Below, one piece after another: positions 20,493 to 28,733 of a DNA stretch of 34,345 bases. The notes below the pieces were generated by a model. That model was not told the DNA's origin. It made no database searches and worked only from the letters and a program-made list of their open reading frames with translations. The stretch is from the NCBI GenBank assembly GCA_030610945.1, contig JAUWQV010000001.1, positions 89,901 through 124,245 of the forward strand, read 5' to 3'. Made by a program: the position numbers and the translations under genes. Each line of letters opens with the position of its first letter. Position 1 is the first letter of the stretch. Source of the stretch: Methanocellales archaeon. Its GTDB lineage: Archaea > Halobacteriota > UBA148 > JAUWXC01.

Positions 20493-20564
20493 AGCCGTCG
20501 GAGGGAGTTGAACCCTCGACCTGTCGCTTACGAGGCGACCGCTCTACCACTGAGCCACGACGGC
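20493..20564 (-). tRNA. tRNA-Thr(CGT), no intron
   Basis: Acceptor GCCGTCG (20564-20558) pairs with CGACGGC (20500-20494) and the discriminator is T (20493), the archaeal tRNA-Thr identity base. The D-arm is GCTCAGTGGTAGAGC, the anticodon arm GTCGC-CTCGTAA-GCGAC with anticodon CGT, and the T-arm GAGGG-TTCAACT-CCCTC. It is the only tRNA gene here without an intron. It lies 31 bases after the trm5 stop on the same strand, with no strong TATA box of its own, so read-through from trm5 is possible. Confidence 0.95.
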
Positions 20565-20595
20565 ATAAAATATCGGTCTCGTAATGACTTAAGAG

Positions 20596-21564
20596 TTATG
20601 ATGTGACCTGACAATCAACGCAGACGATGTATTTGTGAGGTGCGTATGAATGCACTTTCCTGGTATTGAAAACTTTGATGCTAACGCCACGGCGTGCTGC
20701 AATCCCACAGAGGTTGACGGCTGCGCCTTCAAAATCGTCTTCGTGCCTGATGTCGTAGTAATGCATGATTCCATCTGGCCTTAGCATCTCAATCGCTTCA
20801 TCCAAGAACTCGCTCGCCTTATGCGGAAGATTCATGATAATCCTATCGGCGCGCCCTTTAAAGCGGGCAGCCACCCCGCGAACGTCTCCCTGGATTATCT
20901 CGATGTTGGTTATAGAGTTCAACTCCACGTTCTTGCGCAGAAACAGGATTGCATCCGAATTCTTGTCAATCGCTATTACGTGTTTTGCGCGCTTGGCAAT
21001 TAAAATCGAGAAGGGGCCCACGCCAGCAAACATGTCGATAACAGTTTCACCTGGCTTGACCTGCGCAGATACGCGTGCCCTCTCTGTGGAGAGATGAGGA
21101 TTAAAATAGGCGCGCTGAATGTCCACTATATATCGGCAACCGTGCTCTTTGTGGGTAGTTTCCGTCCTGGGCTCGCCTGCAACTACCTTGAAGTCGCGAA
21201 CCCTAAATTCGCCGGTTGTGGGAGAGACAGGGTATAACACCGTCCTCACATTCTTGTGTATCTTGAGAATTGCCCTGGCTACGTTCACATCTTCCTCGGA
21301 GAGGATTGCAATGTCGCCGATAATTTCGTAAGACGGGATAAAACCCAGGAGGTCCTCAATTGTCTCGTGTTTCTTCGCCTCTTCGAATTCGCCAGTCGCA
21401 ATTTCCATGTCTGGCGGGATATTTTTTCTGGTTGATATTGGCACGTACAAAAACTGGTTATCTGACCGAATCTTGAAGGATTTATTCAAGATGCCTGATT
21501 CAGCCAGCTTTTTACGTGTTGATTCGCCTTTTGTTATTGGGACCTTCACATACAGGGATTTCAC
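20596..21564 (-). CDS. trm5: tRNA (guanine37-N1)-methyltransferase Trm5
   Basis: The 322-residue protein has the archaeal Trm5 layout: N-terminal substrate domain, then RAYFNPHLSTERARVS, SAM motif VIDMFAGVGPFSILIA, IAIDKNSDAILFLRKNVELN, and the catalytic IMNLPHKASEFLDEA (NLPH motif), ending HSYAPHKYIVCVDCQV. It makes m1G37 in tRNAs reading CNN and other codons, and in some archaea takes part in wyosine synthesis. The start is GTG 21564 with TTGAGG upstream. A TATA-like CTATAATTAA occupies 21592-21601. Confidence 0.93.
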   Translation of the reverse strand: MKSLYVKVPITKGESTRKKLAESGILNKSFKIRSDNQFLYVPISTRKNIPPDMEIATGEFEEAKKHETIEDLLGFIPSYEIIGDIAILSEEDVNVARAILKIHKNVRTVLYPVSPTTGEFRVRDFKVVAGEPRTETTHKEHGCRYIVDIQRAYFNPHLSTERARVSAQVKPGETVIDMFAGVGPFSILIAKRAKHVIAIDKNSDAILFLRKNVELNSITNIEIIQGDVRGVAARFKGRADRIIMNLPHKASEFLDEAIEMLRPDGIMHYYDIRHEDDFEGAAVNLCGIAARRGVSIKVFNTRKVHSYAPHKYIVCVDCQVTS

Positions 21565-21591
21565 AATAAAGCCTCAAGAAAAGATGGCCCC

Positions 21592-21601
21592 CTATAATTA
21601 A
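21592..21601 (-). promoter_or_regulatory. TATA element of trm5
   Basis: TTAATTATAG on the minus strand is centred about 32 bases before GTG 21564. Confidence 0.45.
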
Positions 21602-21609
21602 CTTCTTGT

Positions 21610-22059
21610 TTATAGGTGAAGAGGTATGCCTTGTACCGCCTTTTGTTCCTCGGGCACCTTGGAAACGTACCTGTATTCTCGTTGCACCCTGCTACCCCGC
21701 CGCTCTAAGATGCCGGCCCTGTACATCCTGCCCAGGTAAGTAGAAACAGTGCTCAGTGGTATGCGTTTAAAAGTGCGCTCGTAGTGCGCCTTAGCTTCTT
21801 TTGATGTGAACCAAACGCCTGAAGATTCATACCTCAATAATAGCTTCAACCGCTCCTTAACCGTCAGCGTTTCATCGCTTAGTTGTGCTATGTCCTGCAC
21901 AAAGTCCTGGGAGGTGAGACGTGATGAAGTTTCAGCGGGTGTAGGCTGGAAATCCAGAGCTTCAATCATCTGAAGGACTCTTTTCTTAGTGAGAGCGCCC
22001 TCAAACGACACGGTAGTTTTCGTGCCGTCGTCGTAGACGATCTCCATATTTATCTTCAT
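21610..22059 (-). CDS. Winged-helix DNA-binding regulator, unknown target
   Basis: The 149-residue protein has an N-terminal beta-rich piece (MEIVYDDGTKTTVSFEGALT), a linker rich in Ser/Thr/Gln, and a C-terminal winged helix (about residues 65-135: TVKERLKLLLRYESSGVWFTSKEAKAHYERTF, LSTVSTYLGRMYRAGILERRG, YRYVSKVP). I do not recognise a named family. ATG 22059 is chosen because the frame further upstream (TTG 22110) reads through the leader. Its promoter region holds four TGTGAA repeats on plus (TTCACA on the coding strand), so autoregulation is likely. A long leader of about 110 bases is implied. Confidence 0.7.
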   Translation of the reverse strand: MKINMEIVYDDGTKTTVSFEGALTKKRVLQMIEALDFQPTPAETSSRLTSQDFVQDIAQLSDETLTVKERLKLLLRYESSGVWFTSKEAKAHYERTFKRIPLSTVSTYLGRMYRAGILERRGSRVQREYRYVSKVPEEQKAVQGIPLHL

Positions 22060-22120
22060 CACGCTCGCTCCCTGTTTGGCGTCCCATCCCCTCCAGAATG
22101 GTGCATTCAAGTTTCATATA

Positions 22121-22200
22121 TTCACACTCTATTACGGTGTGAATGTGAAACGTTCTTGTGAACGACATGTGAATAGTAGTAAACACCCCATATATATACT
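22121..22200 (-). promoter_or_regulatory. Promoter with TTCACA operator array for the winged-helix gene
   Basis: On the minus strand a strong TATA box AGTATATATATGGGG (about 22187-22200) is followed by TTCACA at 22173, 22162, 22149 and 22143 (reading down) and an inverted TGTGAA at 22126-22121. The pair at 22121-22127 and 22137-22143 forms the inverted repeat TTCACAC-N9-GTGTGAA. The array covers the expected transcript start and early leader, as for a repressor. Confidence 0.55.
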
Positions 22201-22493
22201 TTTCAGTCGAAATAAGGGTGCAGAGTTGTAGATGACTGATTCTGGCAGTATACTGCACGTTTTAGGCATTAAAAGACGCTATAATGGCGTATTTTGTGTT
22301 TCACGCTGTCACAAGCTGTGAATTGTCATAAAAATTTCTCTACGCTCTTATCTTCTTTTTCCACAGGAAATGAAGGGGTTGCCTATTTTGCCCTTAACAC
22401 TCTTTTTCACAGAGTTTAAGCGACAATAAGCCTGTTAACAGCATAAAAATTAAGACATAGCATGCCCATCCACAGACTTGGTGAATTGGTGAA
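22201..22493. other. Non-coding gap upstream of dphB
   Basis: About 290 bases without a convincing gene. Visible items are a quasi-palindrome TTCAC...GTGAA at 22300-22322 related to the operator repeats, an inverted repeat CTTAACACTCT...AGAGTTTAAG at 22393-22420, and ATAAAAATTAAG at 22443-22454 as a TATA-like element 40-50 bases before dphB, with TGGTGAA at 22484-22490 as binding site. No small RNA could be identified. Confidence 0.5.
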
Positions 22494-23273
22494 ATGCTTA
22501 CATTTGTTGGCGCTGGATTATATGATGAGAGCGATATAACGCTAAAGGGTTTGAATGCCATTAAGGATGCGGACCATGTTTTTGCAGAGTTCTACACCTC
22601 TAAGTTAATGGGAACAACGCTGGACAAAATGGAGCAGTTGTATGGGAAAAAGATTCACCTATTGGCACGAGAAGACGTCGAACAGAGCCCAGAGAAGGTG
22701 CTCACTCTGGCAAAAGACGAAAATGTCGTTTTTCTGACAGGCGGCGATGTCATGGTTTCCACAACCCATGTTGATCTCAGGCTCAGGGCAATGGACATGG
22801 GCATCAAAACGAGAATAATTCACGGATTGTCAGTACAATCCGCAGTATGTGGATTGACGGGGCTGCAAAACTATAGATTTGGTAAATCTGCATCCATTGC
22901 ATTTCCATATAAAGGGCGGGTGTCAGAGATGCCATACGATACGATTAAGACCAACAAAGAGCATAATCTGCATACGTTATTGTTCCTTGATATCGCAGAA
23001 AAATGTATGACAATAAACGAGGCTATCGACATCCTCTTAAGAATCGAAAAGAATAGAAAAGAGGATGTAGTCAAGGGGATAGGAGTTGGAATCGCACGTG
23101 CTGGCTCAGAAAATCCAGTAGTGAGGGCGGATTATGTAGATGGGCTGCGAGAGTATGACTTTGGAGCACCGCTTCATGTCCTGGTAATCCCGGGGCGCCT
23201 GCATTTCCTGGAGGCGGAAGCGCTCATCAAGCTTGCTGGCGCGCCCCCGGAGATAGAAAGTGAAATAATTTAA
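22494..23273 (+). CDS. dphB: Diphthine synthase DphB
   Basis: The 259-residue SAM-dependent methyltransferase is of the tetrapyrrole-methylase fold: LTFVGAGLYDESDITLKGL at the N-terminus, VFLTGGDVMVSTTHVDLR, IIHGLSVQSAVCGLTGLQNYRFGKSASI, and the C-terminal LHVLVIPGRLHFLEAEAL. It trimethylates the modified histidine of elongation factor 2. The last step, amidation by Dph6, is encoded about 3 kb downstream on the same strand. herA follows after 9 bases. Confidence 0.95.
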   Translation: MLTFVGAGLYDESDITLKGLNAIKDADHVFAEFYTSKLMGTTLDKMEQLYGKKIHLLAREDVEQSPEKVLTLAKDENVVFLTGGDVMVSTTHVDLRLRAMDMGIKTRIIHGLSVQSAVCGLTGLQNYRFGKSASIAFPYKGRVSEMPYDTIKTNKEHNLHTLLFLDIAEKCMTINEAIDILLRIEKNRKEDVVKGIGVGIARAGSENPVVRADYVDGLREYDFGAPLHVLVIPGRLHFLEAEALIKLAGAPPEIESEII

Positions 23274-23282
23274 GAGGTAAAA

Positions 23283-24767
23283 ATGGCCAGAAAATCAATC
23301 GGCGTGATATTTGGGGAGACTACCCCACTGGAGTTCAAATTTGCTGTTGCAGATAGCAGAGCTACCAAAAAGGGGGGCTATGTGAAGGTATGGCATGAGT
23401 CAAATGGCTGGGTGCTGGGGCACGTCGTTTCCATGACCAAATCGAGCGATGCCTACTCGTTGAATGCTGCGCTCAGCGTTGCAAGTGGGGCAAAAATTGC
23501 TGAATCCGGGGGGAAAGTGGTAGCAAAGGTAGGCATTATAGGTTCGAGAGATGAGCAGGGGCTGCTGCGTCCCCCAAAAACGCCTTTTAACCCTGGAGAT
23601 AACGTGTATGAGGCCGATAGAGAATTGATCAGAACAGTGCTCGGTCTCGGTGGGGGGGATGTATACCTGGGCCTATTGGAGGGGCAGGACGTGCCTGTCT
23701 ATCTTGACGTAAACAAGTTGGTACAAAAACACTGCAGCATTTTAGCTAGGAGCGGGAGCGGAAAGTCATACACTGCAGGCGTTTTGATTGAAGAGCTCCT
23801 AGAACAAGAGGTGCCGCTCTTGGTCATAGACCCGCACGGCGAATACATCTCCTTGAAGCATGAGAATAACGATACAGCACAGCAAAACCTAATGAAGAAA
23901 TTTGGCATAGAGGCGAAAGGATATGCATCACAGGTAGTCGTGTATACGCCCGCTAATTTAACGCTCAATCCCGAAGCAGATAAGGTCTTTCGCTTAGATG
24001 GCATCAATCTAAGCGCCAGAAACATAGCCTTGATGCTACCAACCGATCTCAGTGACACCCAGATGGGCATCCTGTATCATGCCACAAAGATGGTAGAAGA
24101 GGAAAAGGGACTCTACACAATCGATGATATTATCCTTGTAGTAGGCGAAAGCAGGAGCAGGGCAAAATGGAGCGTAATCAATTCACTTGAGATGCTTAAA
24201 GAAACAGGCATATTGTCCAGTACTCCGACAACGATAGATGAGCTGGTGCAACCGGGAGCGGCATCGATCATCGATATGAAGGGGATGCCCCCTGACCTAC
24301 AAAGCGTCATCGTTGCACGACTGTGTGAGAATTTATTCGCTGCCAGGAAGACAGGGAAGATTCCACCAGCAATGCTCGTAGTAGAAGAAGGGCATAACTT
24401 CTGCCCTGAAAGGGGATATGGCAAGGCAGCATCAAGCGACATACTAAGAACAATCGCATCAGAAGGGCGGAAATTTGGACTGGGGCTCATGATAATATCC
24501 CAGCGACCTGCACGCATCGATAAGAACGTCCTGTCCCAGTGCAACACTCAGATCATCATGAAGGTGACGAATCCCAATGATATACAGGCGATTGGCAAGA
24601 GCATAGAAGGATTTAGCTCAGAACTTGAGGGAGATATAAAGAGGCTTCCGCCAGGGGTTGCGTTACTGGTCAGCAACGACATAGAACATCCCGTTCTCGT
24701 TGACGTACGAATTAGAAAAAGTTTACATGGAGGACGGTCAATCAGAATCGTCGGCAGAGGTAGTTGA
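23283..24767 (+). CDS. herA: HerA-type bipolar DNA helicase/translocase
   Basis: The 494-residue protein has an N-terminal HAS-barrel (GVIFGETTPLEFKFAV), a FtsK-HerA ATPase with Walker A ARSGSGKSYT (K161), LVIDPHGEYISL, Walker B MLVVEEGHNF, and the arginine-finger region ISQRPARIDKNVLSQCNTQI. HerA forms hexamers that work with NurA nuclease and Mre11-Rad50 in DNA end resection. No nurA, mre11 or rad50 lies next to it here, so its partners are elsewhere. It overlaps the DUF357 start region. Confidence 0.92.
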   Translation: MARKSIGVIFGETTPLEFKFAVADSRATKKGGYVKVWHESNGWVLGHVVSMTKSSDAYSLNAALSVASGAKIAESGGKVVAKVGIIGSRDEQGLLRPPKTPFNPGDNVYEADRELIRTVLGLGGGDVYLGLLEGQDVPVYLDVNKLVQKHCSILARSGSGKSYTAGVLIEELLEQEVPLLVIDPHGEYISLKHENNDTAQQNLMKKFGIEAKGYASQVVVYTPANLTLNPEADKVFRLDGINLSARNIALMLPTDLSDTQMGILYHATKMVEEEKGLYTIDDIILVVGESRSRAKWSVINSLEMLKETGILSSTPTTIDELVQPGAASIIDMKGMPPDLQSVIVARLCENLFAARKTGKIPPAMLVVEEGHNFCPERGYGKAASSDILRTIASEGRKFGLGLMIISQRPARIDKNVLSQCNTQIIMKVTNPNDIQAIGKSIEGFSSELEGDIKRLPPGVALLVSNDIEHPVLVDVRIRKSLHGGRSIRIVGRGS

Positions 24768-24769
24768 GG

Positions 24770-25048
24770 GTGCCTATACACGTGCTCGAGGAGAAGACGA
24801 GTCGCTACAGAGAGTTTCTTGAAAGGGCGATTAAAGATGTGAAGATTGTAGCACCACATCCACTGCAGGACGTTGCCAATGATTACTTGATAATGGCCAA
24901 GTCCTATTACCAAGACGGTGTTCACTTTCAAGAAAAAGGAGATATGGTCAATGCACTGGCTTGCTTTAGTTATGGGCATGCATGGTTGGATGCTGGAGCG
25001 AGGCTTGGTGTGTTCGATGTTAAAGATAAAACGCTATTTGCAATTTGA
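24770..25048 (+). CDS. DUF357 archaeal helical protein
   Basis: The protein is about 92 residues and all helical: LEEKTSRYREFLERAIKDVK, HPLQDVANDYLIMAKSYYQDGVHF, DMVNALACFSYGHAWLDAGARLGVF. It matches DUF357, a TPR-like hairpin of unknown function common in Euryarchaeota. GTG 24770 is preferred since GAGGT (24757-24761) lies eight bases upstream. TTG 24764 is an alternative. It sits between herA and the DUF555 gene. Confidence 0.85.
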   Translation: MPIHVLEEKTSRYREFLERAIKDVKIVAPHPLQDVANDYLIMAKSYYQDGVHFQEKGDMVNALACFSYGHAWLDAGARLGVFDVKDKTLFAI

Positions 25049-25057
25049 GGGATAGAA

Positions 25058-25405
25058 ATGGATTACAAAGTAGTATTAGAGGCGGCATGGCCCGTCAAAG
25101 ATGTAAAAACTGTGGATGATGCGATGAGCATTGCCATTGCAGAGGCGGGGAAAAAATTGAACCCAAAACTGAGCTATGTCGATATTGAGGTTGGAACAAC
25201 AATGTGCCCTGCATGTGAGGAGGCGTTAAAAAGTGTGTTCATGGCAGCTAACACAGCGCTGGTGGGATTGAAGCTGGAGATGAAGGTGTTCAATGCCGAG
25301 AACGAGGAGCATGCATCCAGAATTACAAAATCCGTAATTGGAAAGGTGCTGAAAAACGTGCCGCTGAAAGTAGTAGAGATTATAGGGATTAAAAAGCGTG
25401 AGTGA
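25058..25405 (+). CDS. DUF555/UPF0212 archaeal protein
   Basis: The 115-residue protein carries [65 protein letters not shown] and [17 protein letters not shown], the full UPF0212 pattern. A single CPAC pair could bind a metal or act in redox. No function is known. The next gene starts at its stop. Confidence 0.88.
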   Translation: MDYKVVLEAAWPVKDVKTVDDAMSIAIAEAGKKLNPKLSYVDIEVGTTMCPACEEALKSVFMAANTALVGLKLEMKVFNAENEEHASRITKSVIGKVLKNVPLKVVEIIGIKKRE

Positions 25406-25407
25406 AT

Positions 25408-26289
25408 ATGAAAACCATCTCAGTTGTCGGACATGTCGCCTTTGACAACATCTTCCGCGTTCCCAAGCTGCCGGAAGCCAACACATCGATTCACATCAAG
25501 GAGTGCGAACGATTTTATGGGGGAGGGGCAGCAAATACTGCTGCTGCCATCGCACGCCTGGGAGGAAACTGCGAGCTCATATCCCCCGTGGGGGCAGATT
25601 TCGCCAATTCAGAGTATGAATCCCATCTCCTGAAATTAGGCGTGAAACTGAACAAGCTCATACGCTTGAATGGTGAAGAGACTGCTAAAGCATACATCTT
25701 CACCGATGAGAAGCATAATCAAGTCACATATTTCTTTTGGGGCGCGTCCAGACATTTTCCAGAATTAAAAACACCTAAGGTGGAAATGGCGCATCTCGTC
25801 ACTGCCAGCCCGAAATTCAACGTCAGGATGGCGCAATCAGCAGACTTCATCTCCTTCGACCCTGGACAGGACCTGGCAATGTACTCGAAAAAAGATTTGC
25901 TATCAATACTCAGCAAAACAAACATACTATTCGCGAATAGGCACGAAATCCAGCGTATATGCAAGATAATCGGTAAATCGTTTCCCGATCTCAAGGAAGA
26001 GGTGGAGACGGTGGTGATTACCTATGATGCAGAGGGGAGCAAGATTTACGCAGGCGATGTAATCGAGATACCATCCCTAAAAGTGCACTCTATCGACCCA
26101 ACTGGCGCTGGTGACGGATACAGGGCGGGATTTTTAGTGGGACTGACAAAGAATTACGACATGGAAATGTGCGGGAAGATTGGCACCACAGTAGCGTCTT
26201 TCATCGTTGAGCAAAAGGGCTGCCAGACAAAACTGCCAGATTGGAAACAGATGAAAGAACGATATGAGAGAGTGTTCGGAGAATTATGA
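25408..26289 (+). CDS. PfkB-family sugar/nucleoside kinase
   Basis: The protein is about 293 residues: N-terminal ISVVGHVAFDNIFRV, FYGGGAANTAAAIARLGG (PfkB signature 1), and C-terminal DPTGAGDGYRAGFLVGL (signature 2 with the catalytic Asp of GAGD). It phosphorylates a sugar or nucleoside with ATP. The substrate is not readable from sequence, though archaeal relatives include ribose, nucleoside and ADP-dependent enzymes. ATG 25408 is preferred to GTG 25402. It overlaps dph6 by 4 bases. Confidence 0.9.
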   Translation: MKTISVVGHVAFDNIFRVPKLPEANTSIHIKECERFYGGGAANTAAAIARLGGNCELISPVGADFANSEYESHLLKLGVKLNKLIRLNGEETAKAYIFTDEKHNQVTYFFWGASRHFPELKTPKVEMAHLVTASPKFNVRMAQSADFISFDPGQDLAMYSKKDLLSILSKTNILFANRHEIQRICKIIGKSFPDLKEEVETVVITYDAEGSKIYAGDVIEIPSLKVHSIDPTGAGDGYRAGFLVGLTKNYDMEMCGKIGTTVASFIVEQKGCQTKLPDWKQMKERYERVFGEL

Positions 26290-26954
26290 AACTGGCGGCG
26301 CTCATTTCAGGCGGAAAGGATTCTTCATTTGCCATGTACAAGGCACTTCAGGCAGGCCATGAGATAACCAATTTGATTGTGATTAAGTCCCAAAATCCAG
26401 ATTCATACATGTACCACACGCCAAACATCCATTTAACCGAATTATTCGCAGAGGCAACAGGGATTCCCCTCATCTCCAAGCTCTCATCTGGCGAAAAAGA
26501 GCGAGAAGTGGACGATTTAAAGATGGTGCTGCAACAGATAGAAGTGGATGGCGTCGTGATGGGAGCAATAGAGTCAGAGTACCAGGCATCACGTATAAGG
26601 CAAGTTTGTGAGTCCCTTGAATTAGAGATGTATGCTCCGCTCTGGCATCAAGACCCGGAGGCGCTTCTTAGAGAGATGATAGAGATTTTAGATGTAAGAA
26701 TCGTTCACGTGTCAGCCTTTGGCCTTGAGGAAGATTGGTTGGGGCGCAAGATAGACAAGCGAACGATAGAAGAGTTAAAGGCACTAAAAGAACGATATGG
26801 GATACATATTGCAGGCGAGGGAGGGGAGTACGAGTCCCTGGTGGTGGATGCGCCATTCTTCACAAAGAGGATTGAACTGATTAAAACCAAAAGAGTTTGG
26901 CACGGCGACTGTGGCACGCTGAATGTTCTGGAGGCGGCGCTGGCGGAGAAGTGA
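26286..26954 (+). CDS. dph6: Diphthine-ammonia ligase Dph6
   Basis: The 222-residue protein has the ATP-pyrophosphatase loop SGGKDSSFAM at residues 8-17, TGIPLISKLSSGEKEREVDDL, GVVMGAIESEYQASRIRQVCESL, PLWHQDPEALLREM and the family-specific IAGEGGEYESLVVDAPFF. It amidates diphthine on elongation factor 2 with ATP and ammonium. Its presence in one operon-like run with dphB (dphB-herA-DUF357-DUF555-pfkB-dph6) suggests co-expression. Confidence 0.9.
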   Translation: MKLAALISGGKDSSFAMYKALQAGHEITNLIVIKSQNPDSYMYHTPNIHLTELFAEATGIPLISKLSSGEKEREVDDLKMVLQQIEVDGVVMGAIESEYQASRIRQVCESLELEMYAPLWHQDPEALLREMIEILDVRIVHVSAFGLEEDWLGRKIDKRTIEELKALKERYGIHIAGEGGEYESLVVDAPFFTKRIELIKTKRVWHGDCGTLNVLEAALAEK

Positions 26955-26956
26955 AT

Positions 26957-28726
26957 ATGGGAGAAATAGAAGAGCGCACTGTAGAGTTGACCAAATATAT
27001 CTTTACGGCGCCGAAGTGGTCATATTCTCTTCCATTTTTGCTAATATTCTCGATTGTAATAGGGATTGGCGCGCTCAAGTTCGGCCATGGCTGGCTGTGG
27101 GGTGCCAAAGCCGGGTTGATACTGATTGGTGTGCCGTCGGTCATTTCAGCACTGCTAACGGCCCCAGTTGCCTCAAAATTCGGCGGCACCACAACGCTCA
27201 ACAGGTCATCACTGCTTGCATTAGCGTGCACGGTTATCATAGGGGTGTTTTGCGGTGCCAGTGCATTTTTTTCAATATTGCTTGGCGCTTCGCTGACGTT
27301 TGACGCGTATATAATTGACGCGTATATAATGGCACTGAGCGTCGTCTTCGCGATGAGAATGTTGGTGTTGCTCGGCACATCAAACAAGAGCATTTGGAGA
27401 ACGGCGCCTCCAGCATCACTCCAGACGCTGTTTAGCGGAATCTTTTTTCTGTTCTACACTCACAACGTAGTCTACTATGTAAACCTGGTGATAGAGTGCG
27501 CCATATTCACTCTCGCATGCTACTTGTTCATAAGGTACGTCGATGCACCTATGAAAAAGTCATTTGGCGTGAGCGGACTCGATTTCATCAAGAGTTTCGT
27601 CGCCCAGACCGCTGACGGACGTTCTGAGATGGAGGACTTCTTTAGGAAGATGGGGGAGCCAGTGGATGTCCCGGTTACCGTCCTGAATTTCGCAACGAAT
27701 GGCAAAAGCAAAGCGATGTTCGTAACGACCATGCTCCATCCAGGACCGATGGGGGAGATTGGCGGAGGAAATTTGCCGGCAAGGATTGCGAACAGTTTAG
27801 ATGGGACAGTCTTTGTTCCGCACAGCACAGCGTATCATGACTTTAATCTGGTTTCAGCAACTGAAATTCAAAAGGTTATTTCGGCCGCAAAGAAGGCGCT
27901 AGCAGGGATTAGGCATACAGGCAAAGGAACCAGACCTATCAGGGTTAAAAAGGGAGATGTTACGGTCTTGGGCCAGCGGTTTGGCGATTCTGTGACACTT
28001 GTAGCAACGCAGTCCCCTCTGTCCACAGAGGATATAGAATTCGCGGTGGGGCTGGCGGCCATATCGGAGGCGAGGGTCAAGGGAGCCAAGCACGCCGCAC
28101 TTATAGATGCGCATAACTGCGCCACCGGAAAGAGCAAGATAGTAACGCCTGGAAGCAGGACCTCATACGACATTATAAGAGCTGCATCAGATGCAACAGA
28201 GCAGTTACTGGCTATGCCAGATGGTGAAGTTAAAATTGGAGTATCCAAACGGGATGCAATGTATTCCATAGAAGAGGGCATGGGCAGTCTTGGTGTTAGG
28301 GTTGCTGTAATCGAAGTGTTAGAGCAAAGGACCGCCTATGTGTTGATTGATGGAAATAATATGGTGGCAGGTCTGAGAGAGAAGATTATAAGCGCGCTTC
28401 CCGTCGACATGGCAGAGGTCATGACCACTGACACGCATGTAGTGAATACGGCATCCGGAAAGAACTATGTTGGGATGAAAATAGACCATGGTGAATTAAT
28501 CAATACGATTAAAGAAATGACCGAAGAGGCAATTGCAGACTTGGAACCTGTGCAGGTTGGGATGAACAGTGAATTTGCCGAGGACGTCATAATCTTTGGC
28601 TCGCACAGAACAGCGCAACTCGCGAGCACAGTCAATGCAATCATGGCGATGAGCGGTGCTCTCGCAATTGCGATAGTGACCGTAGCTCTTGTGCTTGCCA
28701 TCCTAGCGTTTGCGATGACATCGTGA
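26957..28726 (+). CDS. DUF2070 archaeal membrane protein
   Basis: The 589-residue protein has an N-terminal membrane domain with about six or seven helices (residues 25-220) and a large soluble domain of about 330 residues (HPGPMGEIGGGNLPARI, DAHNCATGK, FGSHRTAQLAS) with one or two helices at the very C-terminus. It matches DUF2070, found across Archaea. His and Asp motifs in HPGP and DAHNC look like a metal site, but no activity is known to me. ATG 26957 is preferred to GTG 26897, which lies within dph6. It has a 5-codon in-frame tandem duplication at 27302-27331. Confidence 0.85.
   Translation: MGEIEERTVELTKYIFTAPKWSYSLPFLLIFSIVIGIGALKFGHGWLWGAKAGLILIGVPSVISALLTAPVASKFGGTTTLNRSSLLALACTVIIGVFCGASAFFSILLGASLTFDAYIIDAYIMALSVVFAMRMLVLLGTSNKSIWRTAPPASLQTLFSGIFFLFYTHNVVYYVNLVIECAIFTLACYLFIRYVDAPMKKSFGVSGLDFIKSFVAQTADGRSEMEDFFRKMGEPVDVPVTVLNFATNGKSKAMFVTTMLHPGPMGEIGGGNLPARIANSLDGTVFVPHSTAYHDFNLVSATEIQKVISAAKKALAGIRHTGKGTRPIRVKKGDVTVLGQRFGDSVTLVATQSPLSTEDIEFAVGLAAISEARVKGAKHAALIDAHNCATGKSKIVTPGSRTSYDIIRAASDATEQLLAMPDGEVKIGVSKRDAMYSIEEGMGSLGVRVAVIEVLEQRTAYVLIDGNNMVAGLREKIISALPVDMAEVMTTDTHVVNTASGKNYVGMKIDHGELINTIKEMTEEAIADLEPVQVGMNSEFAEDVIIFGSHRTAQLASTVNAIMAMSGALAIAIVTVALVLAILAFAMTS
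27302..27331 (+). repeat. 15-base in-frame tandem duplication in DUF2070 gene
   Basis: GACGCGTATATAATT is followed at once by GACGCGTATATAATG, encoding DAYII-DAYIM at the start of a membrane helix. Fourteen of fifteen bases agree, so the event is recent. Confidence 0.9.
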
Positions 28727-28733
28727 GGGCAGG

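Noticed and set aside
20482-20550. N-terminal extension of the zinc-ribbon protein
   Set aside because: These codons lie over the tRNA-Thr gene, and the ATG at 20481 has its own binding site.
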